A stretch of DNA of 64,000 bases, from positions 372,001-436,000 of the forward strand of contig NZ_JAAHBP010000008.1 in assembly GCF_023184515.1 (NCBI RefSeq), written 5' to 3'. Numbering within the stretch: the stretch's first letter is position 1; the number at the start of each line of letters is the position of its first letter. The DNA comes from Streptomyces sp. D2-8. GTDB taxonomy: Bacteria > Actinomycetota > Actinomycetes > Streptomycetales > Streptomycetaceae. Made by a program: the position numbers and the translations under genes. Shown in pieces: positions 1 to 6,642 of the stretch. The notes beneath the pieces are model-generated. The model was not told where the DNA came from. It did not search any database and worked only from the letters and a program-made list of their open reading frames with translations.

Positions 1-772
<772 letters not shown>

Positions 773-836
773 ACTGCGCCTCCTTGATGGAGTTGTGGGG
801 GGCGTGACTGAGCCTCACGCCACACATGGTGCGGTG

Positions 837-865
837 AGAATAGAAAGGTCTGGACCACCGGTCAA
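837..865 (-). promoter_or_regulatory. chiC promoter (-35/-10)
   Basis: On the minus strand a -35 TTGACC (860-865) and a -10 TATTCT (837-842) are separated by exactly 17 bp, about 65 bp ahead of the chiC start. The spacer contains one of the two dre-like repeats, so a repressor bound there would block polymerase. Confidence 0.7.
844..859 (-). promoter_or_regulatory. DasR-like dre element 1 of chiC
   Basis: The minus strand reads GGTGGTCCAGACCTTT. This matches about 12 of 16 positions of the known dre consensus A(G/C)TGGTCTAGACCA(G/C)T, bound by the GlcNAc-6-P-responsive GntR repressor DasR. It sits between -35 and -10. Direct repeats of this type are known in Streptomyces chitinase promoters. 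Confidence 0.75.
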
Positions 866-880
866 TAGGTCTGGACCACC
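865..880 (-). promoter_or_regulatory. DasR-like dre element 2 of chiC
   Basis: A second copy, GGTGGTCCAGACCTAT on the minus strand, lies exactly 21 bp upstream of element 1. Two helical turns of spacing put both on the same face of the DNA. It abuts the -35 hexamer. Confidence 0.75.
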
Positions 881-896
881 ACGCGCCGAACTCGGT

Positions 897-1538
897 TCAG
901 ATACCCAACTCCTGGGCCAGCACGGCGGCTTGCACCCGGCTCCGCAGTTCCAGCTTCCCCAGCAGTCTGCTGACGTGGGTCTTCACGGTCGCCTCGGCCA
1001 TGTCGAGCCGCTCCGCGATACCCGCGTTGGACAGACCCTCGCCGAGGCAGGCCAGCACCTCGCGCTCCCGCCGGGTCAGCCGGCCGAGCACCGCCGGATC
1101 GGCCGTGGGCTCCCGGGCGGGCTTGGCGGCGAACTCCGCGATCAGCCGCCGCGTGACCGCCGGGGCGATCAGCCCCTCCCCGCGCGCGACCGTCCGCACG
1201 GCCTCCAGCAGCTCCCTCGCCTCGGTGTTCTTCAGCAGAAAGCCGGACGCGCCCGCCCGCAGCGCCCCGAAGACGTACTCGTCGAGGTCGAACGTGGTCA
1301 GCACCAGCACGTCGGCCAGTTGCTCCCCGACGACCTGCCGGGTCGCCGACACGCCGTCCAGGCGCGGCATCTGAACGTCCATCAGCACGAGGTCCGGCCG
1401 CAGCGCCCGGGCCAGCGCCACCGCCCGCTCACCGTCCGCCGCCTCGCCGACCACCTCGATGTCGGGCGCGCTGCGCAGGATGAGTACGAGCCCTGCGCGG
1501 ACGGCGGACTGGTCCTCGGCGACCAGGACGCGGATCAT
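897..1538 (-). CDS. chiR: NarL/LuxR-family response regulator (ChiR-like)
   Basis: DNA-binding output protein of a two-component pair. The receiver domain (about 1-118) carries the acidic pocket E8/D9, phospho-acceptor D54 (LVLMDVQMP) and the conserved lysine K103. A LuxR-type helix-turn-helix follows (about 148-208, LTRREREVLACLGEGLSNAGIA). Its 213 aa is normal for the family. The ATG overlaps the kinase stop codon by 4 bp (ATGA), so the two are translationally coupled. Its place upstream of a chitinase gene fits the ChiS/ChiR pair known in Streptomyces. The symbol rests on that context, since NarL regulators are numerous. Confidence 0.85.
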   Translation of the reverse strand: MIRVLVAEDQSAVRAGLVLILRSAPDIEVVGEAADGERAVALARALRPDLVLMDVQMPRLDGVSATRQVVGEQLADVLVLTTFDLDEYVFGALRAGASGFLLKNTEARELLEAVRTVARGEGLIAPAVTRRLIAEFAAKPAREPTADPAVLGRLTRREREVLACLGEGLSNAGIAERLDMAEATVKTHVSRLLGKLELRSRVQAAVLAQELGI

Positions 1539-2728
1539 GCGGTGTCTCCTTCGACGATGTCGGTGACGGGCAGGGTCGCGCGTACGACCCAGACCTTGCC
1601 GCCCGGCGAGTCCTCGGGGCCTGCCTCGAACGCGCCGTCCAGCAGCGCGGTGCGCTCCCGCATGCCGACCAGACCGGCGCCGGAGCCGGGGGCGCTCGGC
1701 CCGTCCCGGTCCCCGTACGGGCTGGTCACCGCGACGGTCAGCAGGCCGTCGAGCTGGGCGAGGGACACGGTGACCCGGCCGGGTGCGGCGTGCTTGAGGG
1801 CGTTGGTGAGGGACTCCTGGACGATGCGGTAGGCGGCGAGTTCGAACGGCGCGGGGACCGTGCCGTGAGCGACGTCGAGCGTGACGTCCAGGCCGTTGGT
1901 GCGGGCACCCTCGACCAGGGCGCCGAGTCCGTCGAGGGTGGGGGCTGCGGCCGGCTCGGTGTCCCCGCTGGAGTCGCGCAGGATGCCGATCAGCCGCCGC
2001 ATCTCCGAGAGCCCCTGCACGCTGTTCTCGCGGATGACCACCAGCGCCTCCTGGGAGGTCCTCGGGTCGTCGAGGGAGAGCGCGGCGGTGGAGTGGATGG
2101 CGATCGCGGAGAGGTGATTGGCGACCATGTCGTGCAGTTCGCGGGCCATCCGCGCGCGCTCGGCGGTGACGGCCTGGGTGCGGTCCATCTCGGCGAGCAG
2201 CGCGGTCTGTTCGGCGCGCAGCCGGGCCGCCACGGCGGCGTCGCGGTGGTTGCGGACGATCAGGCCGGTGGCCGCGGGCGCGAAGGCCACGACACCGGTG
2301 ACCACACCGATCAGCAGGGCCTCGGGCTCACGCCACAGCGCGAACGGCACCACGGTCCCCGCCACCGACAGCAGCCCGGTGATCCGCGGGATGCGGTGGG
2401 CCGAGGCGGGCGGGCCGTACAGGACGGCCGCGTACATGAGGTCGGTGTACATCACGATCGTGACCAGGTTGCCCTGGGTGAGGACGTCCACGACGATCGC
2501 GGCCGTGCCGGTCAGCAGGGCGATGCGCGGTGCGCTCCGGCGCAGCAGTTCGCAGCCGGCCATGACGAACAGCGGCAGCAGGACCGGCCAGCGCCCGGGC
2601 AGGAGCACATACGGCTCGGTGTGCGGACGGGTGGCCAGGCCCAGGCCCCACAGCAGCAGCCCGCCGAGCAGCCCGCCCAGTGCGACGCAGAGGTCGAAGC
2701 GGTGCGGGCGGGGGAGTCGTACGGCCAT
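1535..2728 (-). CDS. chiS: Membrane sensor histidine kinase, HisKA_3 type (ChiS-like)
   Basis: Sensor partner of the overlapping response regulator. Several N-terminal hydrophobic helices span about the first 140 residues, with no obvious extracellular sensor domain. Next comes the dimerisation/phospho-acceptor helix with ARMARELHDMVANHLSAIA, whose histidine is the phosphorylation site of HisKA_3 kinases. A HATPase domain with the G-box GSGAGLVGMRER ends the protein. I chose the ATG at 2728 (MAVRLPRPH), directly ahead of the first helix. An in-frame ATG at 2791 would add 21 residues. The ligand cannot be read from sequence. Chitin-oligosaccharide sensing is an inference from the neighbouring chitinase. 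Confidence 0.8.
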   Translation of the reverse strand: MAVRLPRPHRFDLCVALGGLLGGLLLWGLGLATRPHTEPYVLLPGRWPVLLPLFVMAGCELLRRSAPRIALLTGTAAIVVDVLTQGNLVTIVMYTDLMYAAVLYGPPASAHRIPRITGLLSVAGTVVPFALWREPEALLIGVVTGVVAFAPAATGLIVRNHRDAAVAARLRAEQTALLAEMDRTQAVTAERARMARELHDMVANHLSAIAIHSTAALSLDDPRTSQEALVVIRENSVQGLSEMRRLIGILRDSSGDTEPAAAPTLDGLGALVEGARTNGLDVTLDVAHGTVPAPFELAAYRIVQESLTNALKHAAPGRVTVSLAQLDGLLTVAVTSPYGDRDGPSAPGSGAGLVGMRERTALLDGAFEAGPEDSPGGKVWVVRATLPVTDIVEGDTA

Positions 2729-2880
2729 GGCACCATCCAACACGGCCGTCGCGCCCGGCGCGTGATCCCCGCGTAGGGTCCCCGGCTGCATCTTTCGATG
2801 TACCGCGGGTTCGTCAGTCGCGACGACGATTCGGGCCGCACCGACCGGGAGCCTTGAAGGGTGACCGAGAGGAGCGAACC

Positions 2881-3459
2881 GTGATCGTCGCCTTGATCGC
2901 AGCCTGCGAGATCGGCTTCTGGGTGCTGCTGGCGGCCGGGCTGTCCGTCCGCTACCTGCTGCGCATGCCGCGCACCGGACTGGCGCTGCTGCTGTGCGAG
3001 CCGCTGCTGGAGGTCGTCCTGCTGGTCGCCACCGCGCTGGACCTGAAGAACGGCGCCGAGCCGAACTGGACGCACGGTCTGGCCGCTCTGTACATCGGCT
3101 ACACCGTCGGACACGGCCACCGCACCGTGAAGTGGCTCGACGGCCACGCGGCCCACCGGCTCGGCGGCGCCCCGCCCCCGCAGAAGCCCCCGCGCTTCGG
3201 CATGGCCCGGGCGCGCCACGAGGGCACGGTGTGGCTGGGGACGCTGACGGCGGCCGTCGTCGCGACCGTGCTGCTCCAGCTCGCCATCTGGTACGTGGAC
3301 GACCCGAGCCGGGTCACCTCCCTGGAGAGCTGGCGCGGGGTGGCCTGGCGCACGGCGGGGATCCACGGCCTGGTCGCGCTGAGCTATGCGATCTGGCCGC
3401 GGAAGGCTCCGGCGGGTGAGCCGGAGGTCACGCCGGAGAAGGAGGGGGTGCACCGATGA
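2881..3459 (+). CDS. Conserved integral membrane protein, function unknown
   Basis: A 192-residue protein with about four hydrophobic helices: near residues 2-20, 32-50, 105-125 and 150-170. I do not recognise a functional family. The GTG at 2881 is preceded by an AGAGGAG ribosome-binding site; longer readings lack one. It is divergent from the sensor kinase and overlaps the next small gene by 4 bp (ATGA), so the two probably form an operon. The pair may make a small membrane complex, but nothing shows what for. Confidence 0.75.
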   Translation: MIVALIAACEIGFWVLLAAGLSVRYLLRMPRTGLALLLCEPLLEVVLLVATALDLKNGAEPNWTHGLAALYIGYTVGHGHRTVKWLDGHAAHRLGGAPPPQKPPRFGMARARHEGTVWLGTLTAAVVATVLLQLAIWYVDDPSRVTSLESWRGVAWRTAGIHGLVALSYAIWPRKAPAGEPEVTPEKEGVHR

Positions 3460-3644
3460 GCAAGGCCCGCGGGAACCTGGTGGAGGGGATCGTCACCTTC
3501 GTGATCGGCATCGGGTTGTGGCTGTTCACCGGCGACGTGGAGGTCCCCGTCGTCACCCTCACGAAGGTCGGCGTCGTGATGATGTGCGTCGGCGGTGTGC
3601 TGGTCGCCGCCGGGCTGTGGCAGGGCGCGCGGCGCCGGGTCTGA
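3456..3644 (+). CDS. Small membrane protein, 62 aa
   Basis: Two hydrophobic segments (GIVTFVIGIGLWLF and VGVVMMCVGGVLVAAGLW) joined by a short polar turn, then a basic tail (RRRV). The start overlaps the upstream membrane-protein stop by ATGA, which supports translation. No known domain is recognisable. The length and hairpin topology suggest an accessory membrane subunit. Confidence 0.65.
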   Translation: MSKARGNLVEGIVTFVIGIGLWLFTGDVEVPVVTLTKVGVVMMCVGGVLVAAGLWQGARRRV

Positions 3645-3672
3645 GCGCCGCCGCCTGCCGGGTGCGGGGGCT

Positions 3673-4245
3673 TCAGCGCTCCCCGCCCGGTACCCACAGC
3701 ACATCCCCGACCTCCTTGTTGGCCGTCCTCGCGAGGATGAACAGCAGGTCGGAGAGGCGGTTGAGGTAGGTGGCCGTCAGCGGGTTCATGACCTCGCCGT
3801 GGACCTCCAGGGCGGACCAGGTCGAGCGCTCGGCCCGGCGTACGACCGTGCAGGCCTGGTGGAGCAGGGCCGCGCCGGGGGTGCCGCCGGGGAGGATGAA
3901 GGAGCGGAGCTTCTCCACCTTCTCGAGGAAGCGGTCGCAGTCCGCCTCCAGCTTGTCGATGTAGAACTGCTCGACCCGCAGGGGCGGGAACTCGGGGTTC
4001 TCCACCACCGGCGTCGAGAGGTCCGCACCCACGTCGAACAGGTCGTTCTGGACGCGGGTGAGGACCGTGACGATCTCCTCGTCCAGGCCGCCCAGCGCGA
4101 TGGCCGTGCCGATCACGGCGTTCGCCTCGTTGGCGTCGGCGTACGCGGAGATCCGCAGGTCGGTCTTGGCGACCCGGCTCATGTCGCCGAGGGCGGTGGT
4201 GCCCTGGTCGCCGGTCCTGGTGTAGATGCGCGTCAGATTGACCAT
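3673..4245 (-). CDS. pduO: PduO-type ATP:cob(I)alamin adenosyltransferase
   Basis: Makes adenosylcobalamin from cob(I)alamin and ATP in the cytoplasm. The 190 aa are typical of the family. The N-terminal nucleotide-binding motif TRTGDQGTTALGD (about 8-20) and the C-terminal block RRAERSTWSALE with NPLTATYLNRLSDLLFILAR match PduO/MMAB enzymes. It supplies the cofactor for mutases such as IcmA, also in this window. A TACGCT hexamer lies 6 bp ahead of the ATG with no clear ribosome-binding site, so the mRNA may be nearly leaderless. Its -35 region would then fall within the permease remnant upstream. Confidence 0.93.
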   Translation of the reverse strand: MVNLTRIYTRTGDQGTTALGDMSRVAKTDLRISAYADANEANAVIGTAIALGGLDEEIVTVLTRVQNDLFDVGADLSTPVVENPEFPPLRVEQFYIDKLEADCDRFLEKVEKLRSFILPGGTPGAALLHQACTVVRRAERSTWSALEVHGEVMNPLTATYLNRLSDLLFILARTANKEVGDVLWVPGGER

Positions 4246-4258
4246 GCGGCCAGCGTAG

Positions 4259-4360
4259 TTACGCTCCGGCGGTTCGGAAAACGCGTGTGCCCACTGTCAC
4301 GGCCAGCGCGGTGAAGCCGACGGCCACCAGGACGCCGTACAGCATGTGCGCCGTGGCCAC
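4259..4360 (-). pseudogene. Remnant: C-terminal tail of an ABC-2 permease
   Basis: The minus strand encodes, up to a TAA at 4259-4261, a hydrophobic helix and basic tail: HMLYGVLVAVGFTALAV, then TVGTRVFRTAGA. This is how ABC-2 family permeases end (last membrane helix, then R-x-F-R). Upstream the frame runs straight into a TetR gene on the opposite strand, with no start codon or earlier helices. I infer a deletion that removed the rest of the permease and probably its ATPase. The surviving piece may persist because it holds the promoter of the adenosyltransferase gene. Confidence 0.6.
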
Positions 4361-4937
4361 CGGGCTGTTCCTGGAGCACGGCTTCGTGGCGGTGACGATC
4401 GCGGACGTGGCGGAAGCGGCCGACGTCTCCGTGAACACCGTCTACAACTACTTCCCGGCCAAGGAGGACCTCTTCTTCGACCGCTCCCGGGGCGTCGTCG
4501 ACCGGCTCTCCCGCTGGGTGCGCGGCCGGGACGCCGGGGAGTCGGCCGCCCGCGGGGTGCTGCGCGAACTGCGCGCCGAGATCGAGGCCGGCTCACCCCG
4601 GATGGGCCTGATCGAGGGCTATGACCGTTTCATGCGCTGCATCGACGAGGCCCCGCCGCTGCGCTCCCGGCTGTGGCGCCTGCAGCAGGAGGTCCAGGAC
4701 AACCTGGAGGCGACCCTCCGCGAGGAGGTGGGTGCCGAGGCCGACGACCCGCTGCCGAGGTTGATCGCCGGTCAGATCTGCTGGGTGCACGGCACCGTCT
4801 TCGTCGCGATCGGCCGCGAGATGACCAAGGGGCGCAACCCGGACGAAGTGTCACGGGAGATGCTCGTCCTCCTCGACGACATCGAGGAGCTGTTGAGCGA
4901 GAAGGTGCTCAACTACGCCGTGCGAGGCGGCGCGTGA
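4344..4937 (+). CDS. TetR-family regulator, N-terminally truncated
   Basis: The helix-turn-helix is intact from LFLEHGFVAVTIADVAEAADVS through NTVYNYFPAKEDLFF, followed by a helical ligand-binding domain to residue 197. Normal TetR proteins have about 15-20 more residues ahead of LFLEHGF, forming helix 1 and a basic arm. Here the sequence before ATG 4344 reads instead as the reverse strand of a permease tail, and no ribosome-binding site is seen. The gene may still be made from ATG 4344 or an upstream in-frame ATG at 4287, but lacks a proper first helix. Function is doubtful. It may once have repressed the lost transporter. Confidence 0.6.
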   Translation: MCAVATGLFLEHGFVAVTIADVAEAADVSVNTVYNYFPAKEDLFFDRSRGVVDRLSRWVRGRDAGESAARGVLRELRAEIEAGSPRMGLIEGYDRFMRCIDEAPPLRSRLWRLQQEVQDNLEATLREEVGAEADDPLPRLIAGQICWVHGTVFVAIGREMTKGRNPDEVSREMLVLLDDIEELLSEKVLNYAVRGGA

Positions 4938-4941
4938 CGCG

Positions 4942-4960
4942 CGTCTCACGTCGTGAGACG
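4942..4960 (+). promoter_or_regulatory. 19-bp perfect palindrome between tetR and hbd
   Basis: CGTCTCACG-T-CGTGAGACG, arms of 9 bp around a single T, begins 5 bp after the TetR stop. It could be an operator for the TetR product, controlling the dehydrogenase gene, or a small terminator. No T-run follows, which favours an operator. Confidence 0.5.
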
Positions 4961-4975
4961 TGAAACGCGTTACTA

Positions 4976-5003
4976 AGCGCTCACACGCACTCTCACGAGC
5001 GCT
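4976..5003 (+). promoter_or_regulatory. AGCGCTC inverted repeat upstream of hbd
   Basis: AGCGCTC (4976-4982) and GAGCGCT (4997-5003) form an inverted repeat with a 14-bp spacer. It lies about 50 bp ahead of the dehydrogenase start. The left half continues as TACTAAGCGCT, which looks like a half of the TAAGCGCTTA palindromes I associate with TetR control of fatty-acid genes in actinobacteria. That association is tentative. Confidence 0.35.
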
Positions 5004-5053
5004 AGTCTCCGCCCGAGAGGCAGACATAAGCAGCGCGTCAGGGGAGTCGCACA

Positions 5054-5902
5054 GTGGCACGGAAGCTTGCCGTCATCGGAGCCGGCCTCATGGGATCCGG
5101 CATCGCCCAGGTCTCCGCACAGGCGGGCTGGGAGGTCGTCCTGCGTGACGTCACCGACGAGGCGCTGACGCGGGGCACCGACGGCATCAAGGCGTCGTAC
5201 GACAAGTTCGTCGCCAAGGGCAAGCTGGAGGCGCACGACGCCGACGCCGCCCTGGCCCGCATCACCGCGACCACCGACCTGGACGCCGCGGCCGACGCGG
5301 ACGTCGTCGTCGAGGCCGTCTTCGAGAAGCTCGAGATCAAGCACGAGATCTTCCGCGCCCTCGACAAGATCGTGAAGGACGAGGCGATCCTCGCCTCCAA
5401 CACCTCCGCCATCCCGATCACCAAGATCGCGGCAGCGACGGAGCGCCCGGAGCGGGTCGTCGGCACGCACTTCTTCTCGCCGGTGCCGATGATGCAGCTG
5501 TGCGAACTCGTCCGCGGCTACAAGACCAGCGACGAAACCCTCGCCACGGCCCGGGAGTTCGCCGAGTCGGTCGGCAAGACCTGCATCGTCGTCAACCGCG
5601 ACGTCGCCGGCTTCGTGACGACCCGTCTCATCTGCGCCCTGGTCGTCGAGGCCGCGAAGCTGCAGGAGTCGGGCGTGGCGAGCGCCGAGGACATCGACCT
5701 GGCCTGCAAGCTGGGCTTCGGTCACGCCATGGGCCCGCTGGCGACGGCGGACCTGACGGGCGTCGACATCCTGCTGCACGCCACGAGCAACATCTACACG
5801 GAGTCCCAGGACGAGAAGTTCGCGGCTCCCGAGTCGATGCGCCGGATGGTTGACGCCGGTGACATCGGGCGCAAGAGCGGGCAGGGCTTCTACAAGCACT
5901 GA
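5054..5902 (+). CDS. hbd: 3-Hydroxybutyryl-CoA dehydrogenase
   Basis: Interconverts 3-hydroxybutyryl-CoA and acetoacetyl-CoA with NAD(P). The 282 aa match the short monofunctional family. The N-terminal Rossmann motif is GAGLMGSGIA (9-18). The catalytic region SNTSAIPITKIA then GTHFFSPVPMM carries the active-site histidine H139. The C-terminal helical domain contains NRDVAGFVTTRL. The GTG start at 5054 follows an AGGGGAG site. It stands alone between two palindromes and a terminator. Role: fatty-acid or acetoacetyl-CoA interconversion in C4 metabolism, consistent with the thiolase and IcmA further along. S. coelicolor equivalent recalled as SCO5385. Confidence 0.93.
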   Translation: MARKLAVIGAGLMGSGIAQVSAQAGWEVVLRDVTDEALTRGTDGIKASYDKFVAKGKLEAHDADAALARITATTDLDAAADADVVVEAVFEKLEIKHEIFRALDKIVKDEAILASNTSAIPITKIAAATERPERVVGTHFFSPVPMMQLCELVRGYKTSDETLATAREFAESVGKTCIVVNRDVAGFVTTRLICALVVEAAKLQESGVASAEDIDLACKLGFGHAMGPLATADLTGVDILLHATSNIYTESQDEKFAAPESMRRMVDAGDIGRKSGQGFYKH

Positions 5903-5967
5903 AACCGCACATGCCCCGGGGGCCATCACACCCCAGGGTGAATTCGGTATCGGTTCGCTTACAAGAA

Positions 5968-6002
5968 GCAACCTCTGACTCCTCCACGCAGTCAGAGGTT
6001 GC
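5968..6002 (+). terminator. Hairpin after hbd
   Basis: GCAACCTCTGACT pairs perfectly (13 bp) with AGTCAGAGGTTGC across a 9-nt loop. It lies 65 bp after the dehydrogenase stop and before the STAS gene. No T-run follows, as is common for Streptomyces terminators. Confidence 0.75.
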
Positions 6003-6052
6003 ATCACCCACATCAGAACGCGGAGCACGATTCGCACGCACGGGGAGCGCAT

Positions 6053-6376
6053 ATGCACATCAGGGGCGACCACGCCGAGCTGGTCGTCGGGGGCCGCCTC
6101 GACGTCCGGAGCGCGGCGGACGCCCGTACGGTCCTGCACTCGGCCGTCGACGACGGAGTCGGTGACCTGGTGCTGGACCTGTCCGAACTGGACTCCTGGG
6201 ACGCCACCGGACTGGGTGTGATCATGGGGGCCCACCGGCGGGCCGGCCGCTGCGGCCGCCGCCTGGTGCTGCGCGGAGTACCACCGCAGATGCAGCGCCT
6301 GCTGGTGGCCACCCGCCTGCACCGGATCCTGGCGATCGAGGGGGGCATCGGGGTGGAGACGCTTCCGCGAGTGTGA
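6053..6376 (+). CDS. STAS-domain anti-sigma factor antagonist
   Basis: A 107-aa single-domain protein of the SpoIIAA/RsbV type. Members bind anti-sigma-factor kinases and free the sigma factor when unphosphorylated. The motif LDSWDATGLGVIMGAHRRAG (about 51-70) corresponds to the phosphorylation loop, with threonine at the usual Ser/Thr position before GLG. The ATG at 6053 has a GGGGAG site 6 bp ahead; an upstream ATG at 5999 lies too close to the hairpin. No anti-sigma kinase is adjacent, so its partner is elsewhere. Recalled as SCO5386. Confidence 0.85.
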   Translation: MHIRGDHAELVVGGRLDVRSAADARTVLHSAVDDGVGDLVLDLSELDSWDATGLGVIMGAHRRAGRCGRRLVLRGVPPQMQRLLVATRLHRILAIEGGIGVETLPRV

Positions 6377-6642
6377 CGCGCGTACGGGTGTGAGCCGGGC
6401 GACCGGGGAGACCCGGACGCACGTCGTCGAATCGTGCGACGCGCACAATCCTCACGAGACCGTGACGTTACGGACGGCGCGGTACCCCGGACTGTCGTAG
6501 ATACTGTGCGAAGGCTTAGGGTTCGGCTGCCCGCTGCCTTGACACCCTTCGAGCGGGACCGGACCAGAAGCGACAGCGCGGTGTGCAGCAAGGCCGGGAG
6601 GGGCTTTTCCAGGCACACACACGCTTTTGGGGGGCTTGACCT
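6377..6642 (+). other. Intergenic region before the large ATP-binding protein
   Basis: 266 bp without a credible ORF. A TTGACA hexamer occurs at 6539-6544, but no good -10 is found 16-19 bp downstream. The start codon is preceded only by a G-run (GGGGGG). Confidence 0.4.
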
